64,000 nt of DNA from the NCBI GenBank assembly GCA_030533445.1, contig CM060066.1:2326749-2390748 (forward strand). Direction: 5' to 3'. Positions 1-12,892 of the stretch are shown piece after piece; positions within the stretch are counted from its first letter, which is position 1, and each line of letters starts with the position of its first letter. This DNA is from Cyprinodon diabolis. Its lineage: Eukaryota; Chordata; Actinopteri; Cyprinodontiformes; Cyprinodontidae. Below the pieces are notes generated by a model. It had not been told where the DNA came from. It did not search any database and worked only from the letters and a program-made list of their open reading frames with translations. Position numbers and translations under genes: made by a program.

Positions 1-951
1 AGTCGTTTGTTCGGAGGGGTGCTTTAGCAGCTAAAAGGTGAGTGAGAGTGATGTCCTGCAGTTCAAACAAAGGGAGGAGCAGGTGGGCCAACCATTTTGT
101 TTGTGCTTCGTTTTGGGTTGTGAAAGACCTACAGACATGAAGGTTACCCCAGTCTGAGACAAAGGATAGATGTTGCTTTCACTGAAAGAATTTTTCAGAT
201 ATCTTTTACGGTTTTTGCTCAGCAGTCGTTTGTTCGGAGGGTAAGCACCTGGAAGCTAGCTGACAGTTAGCTTCTGCAGCAGCCTGCTAGAGTGCAGCTG
301 CTGAAATCTTAGTGTGAGGCGGCCATTTTTTTAAGATCAAACATCTTATTCTCGCCCTCACGGCCACATATTTGGAGCTACAGTCACCATTTTTGGTCAG
401 TTTGTAGACTGAAACCTCTGGACTCACACAATGTCTTCGGAATTACGGTAGGATTAATACTTTTCCTTAAAAACCCTCCAGACCAACCTAAAGTCGATGA
501 GAGTTTCAGCCTTTCTCTATTCTTTTTGAGCTGAAGATGGGAGAGAAACGAATCAGACTATGTGTTTTCAAGTCGTCATAAATATTTTTCTGAATGACAC
601 ACATACACCAAAGTTGGTATAGTTGGAGTCGAAGGATTGCTGATGCTCATGGTGAAAATGTTTTTTGAATAACTCATACGGTTTTTGCTCAGCAGTCGTT
701 TGTTCGGTGCCGTTCTTCCCATACAAAAAAGCCTGGGAAGAAGAAACCAATAGTGAGTGCAGCTGTTGTCTGTGTCAGTGAGAGGCTCCTTAAGCGTTGT
801 CAAGGTTACCAAGCTTCAAACAGATTTTATCTCTGCTGTTTTAAACAGCACATATTAATCTAATGGAGGGTGAAAGCACTGATTTAACATTGGGAAATGG
901 ATACTATATGACTGCTGTCCATGACACTTCCCTTGCCACTCATCACTGATA

Positions 952-1620
952 GACTTTCAAAATAAGACTCCAGGGACCCTACAAAATAAAAGCCTCTATA
1001 TTTTTTACATATATTTATTGCCCTATATGGCTCAACATTATGACCCAAACTCAACCCCGTTTTAGAGAATAGACTCTAGGAGACTGTTTAAAACACACCC
1101 TATAGCAAATTTCAAAATAAAAGCCTCCCATTTCCGCTTCATCTACTGCCCTAATAACATGGAAAAAGAGTGATTTAACGATTGGAAAGTAATCAACTAT
1201 CATTGACGGGTCTGAACATTTTCTATAAACACAACTCTGTTGGACTTTCAAAATAAGACTCCAGGGACCCTACAAAATAAAAGCCTCTAGATTATACTAA
1301 TGCATTAATTGATGCAAATGGCTCAACATTATGACCCAAACTCTTCCAGGTTGTTTTTATTAGACTCTAGTGACCTTTTCAAGACACACCCCAGAGCAAA
1401 TTTCACAATAAAAGTCTCCCATTTACTCTGTAATACATCAACTATTCACCTAATAACATGGAAAACCAGTGATTTAACATTTGGAAATGGATTCTATATC
1501 ACTGCTGGGCGTGACCCATCTTTTGATGCACATTCATGATAGACTTTCAAAATAAGACTACAAGGACTCTACAGAATAAAAGCCTCTTCCTTATACACAC
1601 TCATACATTCTGGCATATTG
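952..1620 (+). repeat. Three ~295 bp sub-repeats within the satellite unit (shown in unit 1)
   Basis: The motif gactttcaaaataagactcc, followed by a repeat of agggaccctacaaaataaaagcc type, recurs at 952, 1243 and 1542 (spacings 291 and 299). Each is followed by related text (tggctcaacattatgaccca, aacatggaaaa, gatttaac). The same triplet is present in the other units. The segments contain several AATAAA hexamers, but no gene is associated with them. Confidence 0.85.
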
Positions 1621-1649
1621 CTCATTGCCATTGGTGATTACATCACTGC

Positions 1650-1795
1650 AATGGCTCTTAGCAGGCGGGCGGAGCCCGCCATTGGTGATTTCATCACTGC
1701 AATGGCTCTTAGAAGGCGGGCAGAGCCCGCCATTGGTGATTTGTTTCTTCACTGAGATGGCTCCTAGCAGGCGGGCGAAGCCCGCCAACTGGGCT
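1650..1795 (+). repeat. GC-hairpin minisatellite (shown in unit 1)
   Basis: A repeat of roughly 50 bp (ttggtgatttcatcactgca plus a hairpin), with a second, shorter spacing of ~28-30 bp in some units, carries a 17 nt hairpin: GGCGGGC, loop GGA/AGA/GAA, GCCCGCC. By eye I count 3, 5, 5, 4, 4, 5, 5, 2, 4, 6 and 6 hairpins in units 1 to 11, about 49 in all. This tract is the main source of unit-length variation, and it generates the long artefactual ORFs rich in GGRSPP or RRRAEP. Confidence 0.92.
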
Positions 1796-2021
1796 TTACC
1801 CACTGTGTTTCAATATGGACAACCCATATTACCCTTGTGCATCATACGCTGTGCACGTCTATTTCCCAGATTTCAGCACAAGTGGCACACAGCTCTCTTT
1901 GCCCATGAACTTGCCCTCTTTCCTTCCCTCAGCAGCCCTCAAAGGCGTAAGCAGTTGGTCTGGGGAGCCCCGACGTCACTTGCCAGGGCCGTATTGGCCC
2001 GGTTCCCCAGACGGGCAGTAG

Positions 2022-2069
2022 GTGGCCCCCCTCAAAATTTCTTTAGAAATTTTCTAGTTGGGGGGCCAC
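2022..2069 (+). repeat. Junction palindrome with CTAG (full form, unit 1)
   Basis: The inner stem is AAAATTTCT, loop TT, AGAAATTTT (2034-2053), followed directly by CTAG (2054-2057). The outer arms GTGGCCCCCC (2022-2031) and GGGGGGCCAC (2060-2069) are perfect complements, so the whole region can form a nested cruciform. The outer right arm exists only where the 66 bp junction repeat is present (units 1, 4 and 8). In the other units CTAG is followed by a short TTA-rich linker and then tctcccgtataccc. Hairpin plus CTRR is the known 3' end of Helitrons; applying that here is inference. Confidence 0.8.
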
Positions 2070-2265
2070 ATGCCGAAGGCATGGCCCACCTACTACTATT
2101 GCACATATTTATTCCGCGTATTATTATTATTGGGGGGCCACATGCCGAAGGCATGGCCCACCTACTACTATTGCACATATTTATTCCGCGTATTATTGGG
2201 GGGCCACATGCCGAAGGCATGGCCCACCTACTACTATTGCACATATTTATTCCGCGTATTATTAT
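2060..2265 (+). repeat. ~66 bp junction repeat, three copies (unit 1)
   Basis: Three copies begin GGGGGGCCACATGCCGAAGG and end tattccgcgtattatt. Each contains a CATGCC-GAA-GGCATG hairpin. The copies are separated by different numbers of ATT triplets. Homologous tracts occur only in units 4 and 8. Confidence 0.93.
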
Positions 2266-3576
2266 TATAATTCTCCCGTATACCCAAAACTTCGGCGCGT
2301 AACTAGTCCCGCACGGTTTGGCGGATCGGGCCCAAAGTTGGCACACGCGTCGGGACCAATGGGGTGATGTGTGCTTGTATAAAACTTTCTCATTAGTCCG
2401 AAGGTTTGCGAATTATTAGCGAAAACGTCGCAAAAAAATCCCATAGGAAATGAATGGGGAGAGGAAAAAAAAAGCATAAAAAACAGCACTTCACTGTGTC
2501 GCCATACATTCACCTAGAAAAACAGTTTGAAGCTCAGTTTGTAGATAAATCCTTCGTCTATTTAAAACTGAAGACGGTATGTTGATAACTGCTACGGTTT
2601 TTGTATAATCAGACCTCAAGCGCCACAAAGTTTTAGCAAAATCCAGCCTGCTAGAGTGGAGCAACTGAAAAGCTAGAGTGTGAGGCAGGCGTTTTTTAAA
2701 CACAAAAAAACATTTTAAACTCGCCCTCACGGCCACATATTTATAGCTAGAGTCACCATTTTTGGTCAGTTTGTAGACTGAAATCTCTGGACCCACACAA
2801 TATCTTCGGAATTACGGTAGGATTAATACTTTTCCTTAAAAACCCTCCAGACCGACCTAAAGTCGATGAAAATCAGAGCCGTTTTTCATTGGTTTTGGAG
2901 CAGAAGAGGGGAGAAAAACGAATCAGACTATGTGTTTTAAACTCGTCATAAATATTTTTCTGAATGACACACATACACCAAAGTTGGCATAGTTGGCGTC
3001 GAAGGATGACTGACGCTCACGGTGAAAAAATTTTTTGAATAACTCATACGGTTTTTGCTCAGCAGTCGTTTGTTCGGAGGACATTTTAAGCACCTGAAAG
3101 CTGAGTGACAGTGACCTGCTGCAGCTAGCTCAATTAGAAGCTTAGGTGTGATGAAACGTTTTTTCTTTTTCTTTCTCTTCCCATTCAGTTTGTAGATGAC
3201 CTACAGCCATGAAAGTTACTCCAATTGAAGACAAGATATAGCTGTCGCTTAGATAAAAAGAATTTTTCAGATACCTTTTACGGTTTTTACTCAGCAGTCG
3301 TTTGTGCGGAGGGGTGCTTTAGCAGCTAAAAGGTGAGTGAGAGTGAGGTCCTGCAGTTCAAACAAAGGGAGGAGCAGGTGGGCCAACCATTTTGTTTGTG
3401 CTTCGTTTTGGGTTGTGAAAGACCTACAGACATGAAGGTTACCCCAGTCTGAGACAAAGGATAGATGTTGCTTTCACTGAAAGAATTTTTCAGATATCTT
3501 TTACGGTTTTTGCTCAGCAGTCGTTTGTTCGGAGGGTAAGCACCTGGAAGCTAGCTGACAGTTAGCTTCTGCAGCA

Positions 3577-3981
3577 GCCTGCTAGAGTGCAGCTGCTGAA
3601 ATCTTAGTGTGAGGCGGCCATTTTTTTAAGATCAAACATCTTATTCTCGCCCTCACGGCCACATATTTGGAGCTACAGTCACCATTTTTGGTCAGTTTGT
3701 AGACTGAAACCTCTGGACTCACACAATGTCTTCGGAATTACGGTAGGATTAATACTTTTCCTTAAAAACCCTCCAGACCAACCTAAAGTCGATGAGAGTT
3801 TCAGCCTTTCTCTATTCTTTTTGAGCTGAAGATGGGAGAGAAACGAATCAGACTATGTGTTTTCAACTCGTCATAAATATTTTTCTGAATGACACACATA
3901 CACCAAAGTTGGTATAGTTGGAGTCGAAGGATTGCTGATGCTCATGGTGAAAATGTTTTTTGAATAACTCCTACGGTTTTT
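3577..3981 (+). repeat. Paralogous block P1 inside the unit (unit 2)
   Basis: This block is homologous to P2 (5815-6226) of the same unit. Both run from gcctgctagagtg through ctcgccctcacggccacata and ggaattacggtaggattaat to gaataactc.tacggttttt. It shows that the 3.17 kb unit arose from an older internal duplication. Confidence 0.88.
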
Positions 3982-5814
3982 GATCAGTAGTCGTTTGTTC
4001 GGTGCCGTTCTTCCCATACAAAAAAGCCTGGGAAGAAGAAACCAATAGTGAGTGCAGCTGTTGTCTGTGTCAGTGAGAGGCTCGTTAAGCGTTGTCAAGG
4101 TTACCAAGCTTCAAACAGATTTTACCTCTGCTGTTTTAAACAGCACATATTAATCTAATGGAGGGTGAAAGGACTGATTTAACATTGGGAAATGGATACT
4201 ATATGACTGCTGTACATGACACTTCCCTTGCCACTCAGCACTGATAGACTTTCAAAATAAGACTCCAGGGACCCTACAAAATAAAAGCCTCTATATTTTT
4301 TACATATATTTATTGCCCTATATGGCTCAACATTATGACCCAAACTCAACCCCGTTTTAGAGAATAGACTCTAGGAGACTGTTTAAAACACACCCTATAG
4401 CAAATTTCAAAATAAAAGCCTCCCATTTCCGCTTCATCTACTGCCCTAATAACATGGAAAAAGAGTGATTTAACGATTGGAAAGTAATCAACTATCATTG
4501 ACGGGTCTGAACATTTTCTATAAACACAACTCTGTTGGACTTTCAAAATAAGACTCCAGGGACCCTACAAAATAAAAGCCTCTAGATTATAGTAATGCAT
4601 TAATTGATGCAAATGGCTCAACATTATGACCCAAACTCTTCCAGGTTGTTTTTATTAGACTCTAGTGACCTTTTCAAAACACACCCCAGAGCAAATTTCA
4701 CAATAAAAGTCTCCCATTTACTCTGTAATACAGCAACTATTCACCTAATAACATGGAAAACCAGTGATTTAACATTTGGAAATGGATTCTATATCACTGC
4801 TGGGCGTGACCCATCTTTTGATGCACATTCATGATAGACTTTCAAAATAAGACTACAAGGACTCTACAGAATAAAAGCCTCTTCCTTATACACACTCATA
4901 CATTCTGGCATATTGCTCATTGCCATTGGTGATTTCATCACTGCAATGGCTCTTAGAAGGCGGGCGGAGCCCGCCAATGGTAACAGGCGGGCGGAGCCTG
5001 CCAAAGGTGATTACATCACTGCAATGGCTCTTAGCAGGCGGGCGGAGCCCGCCATTGGTGATTTCATCACTGCAATGGCTCTTAGAAGGCGGGCAGAGCC
5101 CGCCATTGGTGATTTTTTTCTTCACTGAGATGGCTCCTAGCAGGCGGGCGAAGCCCGCCAACTGGGCTTTACCCACTGTGTTTCAATATGGACAACCCAT
5201 ATTACCCTTGTGCATCATACGCTGTGCACGTCTATTTCCCAGATTTCAGCACAAGTGGCACACAGCTCTCTTTGCCCATGAACTTGCCCTCTTTCCTTCC
5301 CTCAGCAGCCCTCAAAGGCGTAAGCAGTTGGTCTGGGGAGCCCCGACGTCACTTGCCAGGGCCGTATTGGCCCGGTTCCCCAGACGGGCAGTAGGTGGCC
5401 CCCCTCAAAATTTCTTTAGAAATTTTCTAGTTATTATAATTCTCCCGTATACCCAAAACTTCGGCGCGTAACTAGTCCCGCACGGTTTGGCGGATCGGGC
5501 CCAAAGTTGGCACACGCGTCGGGACCAATGGGGTGATGTGTGCTTGTATAAAACTTTCTCATTAGTCCGAAGGTTTGCGAATTATTAGCGAAAACGTCGC
5601 AAAAAAATCCCATAGGAAATGAATGGGGAGAGGAAAAAAAAAGCATAAAAAACAGCACTTCACTGTGTCGCCATACATTCACCTAGAAAAACAGTTTGAA
5701 GCTCAGTTTGTAGATAAATCCTTCGTCTATTTAAAACTGAAGACGGTATGTTGATAACTGCTACGGTTTTTGTATAATCAGACCTCAAGCGCCACAAAGT
5801 TTTAGCAAAATCCA

Positions 5815-6226
5815 GCCTGCTAGAGTGGAGCAACTGAAAAGCTAGAGTGTGAGGCAGGCGTTTTTTAAACACAAAAAAACATTTTAAACTCGCCCTCACG
5901 GCCACATATTTATAGCTAGAGTCACCATTTTTGGTCAGTTTGTAGACTGAAATCTCTGGACCCACACAATATCTTCGGAATTACGGTAGGATTAATACTT
6001 TTCCTTAAAAACCCTCCAGACCGACCTAAAGTCGATGAAAATCAGAGCCGTTTTTCATTGGTTTTGGAGCAGAAGAGGGGAGAAAAACGAATCAGACTAT
6101 GTGTTTTAAACTCGTCATAAATATTTTTCTGAATGACACACATACACCAAAGTTGGCATAGTTGGCGTCGAAGGATGACTGACGCTCACGGTGAAAAAAT
6201 TTTTTGAATAACTCATACGGTTTTTG
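5815..6226 (+). repeat. Paralogous block P2 inside the unit (unit 2)
   Basis: This is the diverged partner of P1 (3577-3981). The two differ from each other far more than either differs from its counterpart in neighbouring units. That is expected if whole units are homogenised together while P1 and P2 are not. Confidence 0.88.
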
Positions 6227-6464
6227 CTCAGCAGTCGTTTGTTCGGAGGACATTTTAAGCACCTGAAAGCTGAGTGACAGTGACCTGCTGCAGCTAGCTC
6301 AATTAGAAGCTTAGGTGTGATGAAACGTTTTTTCTTTTTCTTTCTCTTCCCATTCAGTTTGTAGATGACCTACAGCCATGAAAGTTACTCCAATTGAAGA
6401 CAAGATATAGCTGTCGCTTAGATAAAAAGAATTTTTCAGATACCTTTTACGGTTTTTACTCAGC

Positions 6465-9400
6465 AGTCGTTTGTGCGGAGGGGTGCTTTAGCAGCTAAAA
6501 GGTGAGTGAGAGTGAGGTCCTGCAGTTCAAACAAAGGGAGGAGCAGGTGGGCCAACCATTTTGTTTGTGCTTCGTTTTGGGTTGTGAAAGACCTACAGAC
6601 ATGAAGGTTACCCCAGTCTGAGACAAAGGATAGATGTTGCTTTCACTGAAAGAATTTTTCAGATATCTTTTACGGTTTTTGCTCAGCAGTCGTTTGTTCG
6701 GAGGGTAAGCACCTGGAAGCTAGCTGACAGTTAGCTTCTGCAGCAGCCTGCTAGAGTGCAGCTGCTGAAATCTTAGTGTGAGGCGGCCATTTTTTTAAGA
6801 TCAAACATCTTATTCTCGCCCTCACGGCCACATATTTGGAGCTACAGTCACCATTTTTGGTCAGTTTGTAGACTGAAACCTCTGGACTCACACAATGTCT
6901 TCGGAATTACGGTAGGATTAATACTTTTCCTTAAAAACCCTCCAGACCAACCTAAAGTCGATGAGAGTTTCAGCCTTTCTCTATTCTTTTTGAGCTGAAG
7001 ATGGGAGAGAAACGAATCAGACTATGTGTTTTCAACTCGTCATAAATATTTTTCTGAATGACACACATACACCAAAGTTGGTATAGTTGGAGTCGAAGGA
7101 TTGCTGATGCTCATGGTGAAAATGTTTTTTGAATAACTCCTACGGTTTTTGATCAGTAGTCGTTTGTTCGGTGCCGTTCTTCCCATACAAAAAAGCCTGG
7201 GAAGAAGAAACCAATAGTGAGTGCAGCTGTTGTCTGTGTCAGTGAGAGGCTCGTTAAGCGTTGTCAAGGTTACCAAGCTTCAAACAGATTTTACCTCTGC
7301 TGTTTTAAACAGCACATATTAATCTAATGGAGGGTGAAAGGACTGATTTAACATTGGGAAATGGATACTATATGACTGCTGTACATGACACTTCCCTTGC
7401 CACTCAGCACTGATAGACTTTCAAAATAAGACTCCAGGGACCCTACAAAATAAAAGCCTCTATATTTTTTACATATATTTATTGCCCTATATGGCTCAAC
7501 ATTATGACCCAAACTCAACCCCGTTTTAGAGAATAGACTCTAGGAGACTGTTTAAAACACACCCTATAGCAAATTTCAAAATAAAAGCCTCCCATTTCCG
7601 CTTCATCTACTGCCCTAATAACATGGAAAAAGAGTGATTTAACGATTGGAAAGTAATCAACTATCATTGACGGGTCTGAACATTTTCTATAAACACAACT
7701 CTGTTGGACTTTCAAAATAAGACTCCAGGGACCCTACAAAATAAAAGCCTCTAGATTATAGTAATGCATTAATTGATGCAAATGGCTCAACATTATGACC
7801 CAAACTCTTCCAGGTTGTTTTTATTAGACTCTAGTGACCTTTTCAAAACACACCCCAGAGCAAATTTCACAATAAAAGTCTCCCATTTACTCTGTAATAC
7901 AGCAACTATTCACCTAATAACATGGAAAACCAGTGATTTAACATTTGGAAATGGATTCTATATCACTGCTGGGCGTGACCCATCTTTTGATGCACATTCA
8001 TGATAGACTTTCAAAATAAGACTACAAGGACTCTACAGAATAAAAGCCTCTTCCTTATACACACTCATACATTCTGGCATATTGCTCATTGCCATTGGTG
8101 ATTTCATCACTGCAATGGCTCTTAGAAGGCGGGCGGAGCCCGCCAATGGTAACAGGCGGGCGGAGCCTGCCAAAGGTGATTACATCACTGCAATGGCTCT
8201 TAGCAGGCGGGCGGAGCCCGCCATTGGTGATTTCATCACTGCAATGGCTCTTAGAAGGCGGGCAGAGCCCGCCATTGGTGATTTTTTTCTTCACTGAGAT
8301 GGCTCCTAGCAGGCGGGCGAAGCCCGCCAACTGGGCTTTACCCACTGTGTTTCAATATGGACAACCCATATTACCCTTGTGCATCATACGCTGTGCACGT
8401 CTATTTCCCAGATTTCAGCACAAGTGGCACACAGCTCTCTTTGCCCATGAACTTGCCCTCTTTCCTTCCCTCAGCAGCCCTCAAAGGCGTAAGCAGTTGG
8501 TCTGGGGAGCCCCGACGTCACTTGCCAGGGCCGTATTGGCCCGGTTCCCCAGACGGGCAGTAGGTGGCCCCCCTCAAAATTTCTTTAGAAATTTTCTAGT
8601 TATTATAATTCTCCCGTATACCCAAAACTTCGGCACGTAACTAGTCCCGCACGGTTTGGCGGATCGGGCCCAAAGTTGGCACACGCGTTGGGACCAATGG
8701 GGTGATGTGTGCTTGTATAAAACTTTCTCATTAGTCCGAAGGTTTGCGAATTATTAGCGAAAACGTCGCAAAAAAATCCCATAGGAAATGAATGGGGAGA
8801 GGAAAAAAAAAGCATTAAAAACAGCACTTCACTGTGTCGGCATACATTCACCTAGAAAAACAGTTTGAAGCTCAGTTTGTAGATAAATCCTTCGTCTATT
8901 TAAAACTGAAGACGGTATGTTGATAACTGCTACGGTTTTTGTATAATCAGACCTCAAGCGCCACAAAGTTTTAGCAAAATCCAGCCTGCTAGAGTGGAGC
9001 AACTGAAAAGCTAGAGTGTGAGGCAGGCGTTTTTTAAACACAAAAAAACATTTTAAACTCGCCCTCACGGCCACATATTTATAGCTAGAGTCACCATTTT
9101 TGGTCAGTTTGTAGACTGAAATCTCTGGACCCACACAATATCTTCGGAATTACGGTAGGATTAATACTTTTCCTTAAAAACCCTCCAGACCGACCTAAAG
9201 TCGATGAAAATCAGAGCCGTTTTTCATTGGTTTTGGAGCAGAAGAGGGGAGAAAAACGAATCAGACTATGTGTTTTAAACTCGTCATAAATATTTTTCTG
9301 AATGACACACATACACCAAAGTTGGCATAGTTGGAGTCGAAGGATGACTGACGCTCACGGTGAAAAAATTTTTTGAATAACTCATACGGTTTTTGCTCAG

Positions 9401-9633
9401 CAGTCGTTTGTTCGGAGGACATTTTAAGCAGCTGAAAGCTGAGTGACAGTGACCTGCTGCAGCTAGCTCAATTAGAAGCTTAGGTGTGATGAAACGTTTT
9501 TTCTTTTTCTTTCTCTTCCCATTCAGTTTGTAGATGATCTACAGCCATGAAAGTTACTCCAATTGAAGACAAGATATAGCTGTCGCTTAGATAAAAAGAA
9601 TTTTTCAGATACCTTTTACGGTTTTTACTCAGC
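6465..9633 (+). repeat. Satellite unit 3
   Basis: This unit is 3169 bp, with five GC hairpins and no junction repeat. Its first half is nearly identical to unit 2. From about 8630 it switches to variants typical of unit 4 and later units (cacgtaac, gtcggcatac, gttggagtcg). Confidence 0.93.
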
Positions 9634-12600
9634 AGTCGTTTGTTCGGAGGGGTGCTTTAGCAGCTAAAAGGTGAGTGAGAGTGAGGTCCTGCAGTTCAAA
9701 CAAAGGGAGGAGCAGGTGGGCCAACCATTTTGTTTGTGCTTCGTTTTGGGTTGTGAAAGACCTACAGACATGAAGGTTACCCCAGTCTGAGACAAAGGAT
9801 AGATGTTGCTTTCACTGAAAGAATTTTTCAGATACCTTTTACGGTTTTTGCTCAGCAGTCGTTTGTTCGGAGGGTAAGCACCTGGAAGCTAGCTGACAGT
9901 TAGCTTCTGCAGCAGCCTGCTAGAGTGCAGCTGCTGAAATCTTAGTGTGAGGCGGCCATTTTTTTAAGATCAAACATCTTATTCTCGCCCTCACGGCCAC
10001 ATATTTGGAGATACAGTCACCATTTTTGGTCAGTTTGTAGACTGAAACCTCTGGACTCACACAATGTCTTCGGAATTACGGTAGGATTAATACTTTTCCT
10101 TAAAAACCCTCCAGACCAACCTAAAGTCGATGAGAGTTTCAGCCTTTCTCTATTCTTTTTGAGCTGAAGATGGGAGAGAAACGAATCAGACTATGTGTTT
10201 TCAACTCGTTATAAATATTTTTCTGAATGACACACATACACCAAAGTTGGTATAGTGTGAGTCGAAGGATTGCTGATGCTCATGGTGAAAATGTTTTTTG
10301 AATAACTCATACGGTTTTTGATCAGTAGTCGTTTGTTCGGTGCCGTTCTTCCCATACAAAAAAGCCTGGGAAGAAGAAACCAATAGTGAGTGCAGCTGTT
10401 GTCTGTGTCAGTGAGAGGCTCGTTAAGCGTTGTCAAGGTTACCAAGCTTCAAACAGATTTTACCTCTGCTGTTTTAAACAGCACATATTAATCTAATGGA
10501 GGGTGAAAGGACTGATTTAACATTGGGAAATGGATACTATATGACTGCTGTCCATGACACTTCCCTTGCCACTCAGCACTGATAGACTTTCAAAATAAGA
10601 CTCCAGGGACCCTACAAAATAAAAGCCTCTATATTTTTTACATATATTTATTGCCCTATATGGCTCAACATTATGACCCAAACTCAACCCCGTTTTAGAG
10701 AATAGACTCTAGGAGACTGTTTAAAACACACCCTATAGCAAATTTCAAAATAAAAGCCTCCCATTTCCGCTTCATCTACTGCCCTAATAACATGGAAAAA
10801 GAGTGATTTAACGATTGGAAAGTAATCAACTATCATTGACGGGTCTGAACATTTTCTATAAACACAACTCTGTTGGACTTTCAAAATAAGACTCCAGGGA
10901 CCCTACAAAATAAAAGCCTCTAGATTATACTAATGCATTCATTGATGCAAATGGCTCAACATTATGACTCAAACTCTTCCAGGTTGTTTTTATTAGACTC
11001 TAGTGACCTTTTCAAAACACACCCCAGAGCAAATTTCACAATAAAAGTCTCCCATTTACTCTGTAATACAGCAACTATTCACCTAATAACATGGAAAACC
11101 AGTGATTTAACATTTGGAAATGGATTCTATATCACTGCTGGGCGTGACCCATCTTTTGATGCACATTCATGATAGACTTTCAAAATAAGACTACAAGGAC
11201 TCTACAGAATAAAAGCCTCTTCCTTATACACACTCATACATTCTGGCATATTGCTCATTGCCATTGGTGATTTCATCACTGCAATGGCTCTTAGAAGGCG
11301 GGCGGAGCCCGCCAATGGTAATAGGCGGGCGGAGCCCGCCAAAGGTGATTACATCACTGCAATGGCTCTTAGCAGGCGGGCAGAGCCCGCCATTGGTGAT
11401 TTTTTTCTTCACTGAGATGGCTCCTAGCAGGCGGGCGGAGCCCGCCAACTGGGCTTTACCCACTGTGTTTCAATATGGACAACCCATATTACCCTTGTGC
11501 ATCATACGCTGTGCACGTCTATTTCCCAGATTTCAGCACAAGTGGCACACAGCTCTCTTTGCCCATGAACTTGCCCTCTTTCCTTCCCTCAGCAGCCCTC
11601 AAAGGCGTAAGCAGTTGGTCTGGGGAGCCCCGACGTCACTTGCCAGGGCCGTATTGGCCCGGTTCCCCAGACGGGCAGTAGGTGGCCCCCCTCAAAATTT
11701 CTTTAGAAATTTTCTAGTTGGGGGGCCACATGCCGAAGGCATGGCCCACCTACTACTATTGCACATATTTATTCCGCGTATTATTATTGGGGGGCCACAT
11801 GCCGAAGGCATGGCCCACCTACTACTATTGCACATATTTATTCCGCGTATTATTATTATTATTATAATTCTCCCGTATACCCAAAACTTCGGCACGTAAC
11901 TAGTCCCGCACGGTTTGGCGGATCGGGCCCAAAGTTGGCACACGCGTCGGGACCAATGGGGTGATGTGTGCTTGTATAAAACTTTCTCATTAGTCCGAAG
12001 GTTTGCGAATTATTAGCGAAAACGTCGCAAAAAAATCCCATAGGAAATGAATGGGGAGAGGAAAAAAAAAGCATAAAAAACAGCACTTCACTGTGTCGGC
12101 ATACATTCACCTAGAAAAACAGTTTGAAGCTCAGTTTGTAGATAAATCCTTCGTCTATTTAAAACTGAAGACGGTATGTTGATAACTGCTACGGTTTTTG
12201 TATAATCAGACCTCAAGCGCCACAAAGTTTTAGCAAAATCCAGCCTGCTAGAGTGGAGCAACTGAAAAGCTAGAGTGTGAGGCAGGCGTTTTTTAAACAC
12301 AAAAAAACATTTTAAACTCGCCCTCACGGCCACATATTTATAGCTAGAGTCACCATTTTTGGTCAGTTTGTAGACTGAAATCTCTGGACCCACACAATAT
12401 CTTCGGAATTACGGTAGGATTAATACTTTTCCTTAAAAACCCTCCAGACCGACCTAAAGTCGATGAAAATCAGAGCCGTTTTTCATTGGTTTTGGAGCAG
12501 AAGAGGGGAGAAAAACGAATCAGACTATGTGTTTTAAACTCGTCATAAATATTTTTCTGAATGACACACATACACCAAAGTTGGCATAGTTGGAGTCGAA

Positions 12601-12892
12601 GGATGGCTGACGCTCACGGTGAAAAAATATTTTGAATAACTCATACGGTTTTTGCTCAGCAGTCGTTTGTTCGGAGGACATTTTAAGCAGCTGAAAGCTG
12701 GGGGAGAGTGTCCTGCTGCAGCTAGCTCAATTAGAAGATCAGGTGTGACAAAACGTTTTTTCTTTTTCTTTCTCTTCCCATTCAGGTTGTAGATGACCTA
12801 CAGCCATGAAAGTTACTCCAATTGAAGACAAGATATAGCTGTCGCTTAGATAAAAATAATTTTTCAGATACCTTTTACGGTTTTTACTCAGC
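9634..12892 (+). repeat. Satellite unit 4
   Basis: This unit is 3259 bp, with four GC hairpins and two 66 bp junction repeats (11720-11855). Its last ~290 bp (12600-12892) carry a block of private variants shared only with the end of unit 10. Confidence 0.93.
11720..11855 (+). repeat. ~66 bp junction repeat, two copies (unit 4)
   Basis: This is the same repeat as in unit 1, in two copies, inserted between CTAGTT (11714-11719) and the TTA-rich linker. Confidence 0.93.

Larger units (their letters stand above)
1..3295 (+). repeat. Satellite unit 1
   Basis: This 3295 bp unit is the longest complete one because it carries three copies of the ~66 bp junction repeat (2060-2265). It has three GC hairpins in the variable tract (1660-1790). 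It shares private variants with unit 2 in its second half, such as gtcgccatac at 2499 and gttggcgtcg near 2994. Confidence 0.93.
3296..6464 (+). repeat. Satellite unit 2
   Basis: This unit is 3169 bp, with five GC hairpins and no 66 bp junction repeat. Its start carries the variant tttgtgcgg, shared only with unit 3. It is used here as the reference unit for sub-structure. Confidence 0.93.

Noticed and set aside
1625..2302. Long ORF of up to 225 codons spanning the hairpin and junction repeats in several satellite units
   Set aside because: It consists of repeat translation (GGRSPP, GGPHAEGMAHLL). It changes length and start between units, uses a different frame in unit 5 and is broken in units 9 and 10. 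There is no conserved protein.
4346..4546. 66-codon minus-strand ORF kept in nearly every unit
   Set aside because: Its conservation is explained by homogenisation of the whole unit, not by selection. It is short, without a domain, and is disrupted in unit 11.
4913..5128. 71-88 codon ORFs of MALRRRAEP repeats in the satellite units
   Set aside because: They are simply another frame of the GC-hairpin minisatellite; length follows repeat number.
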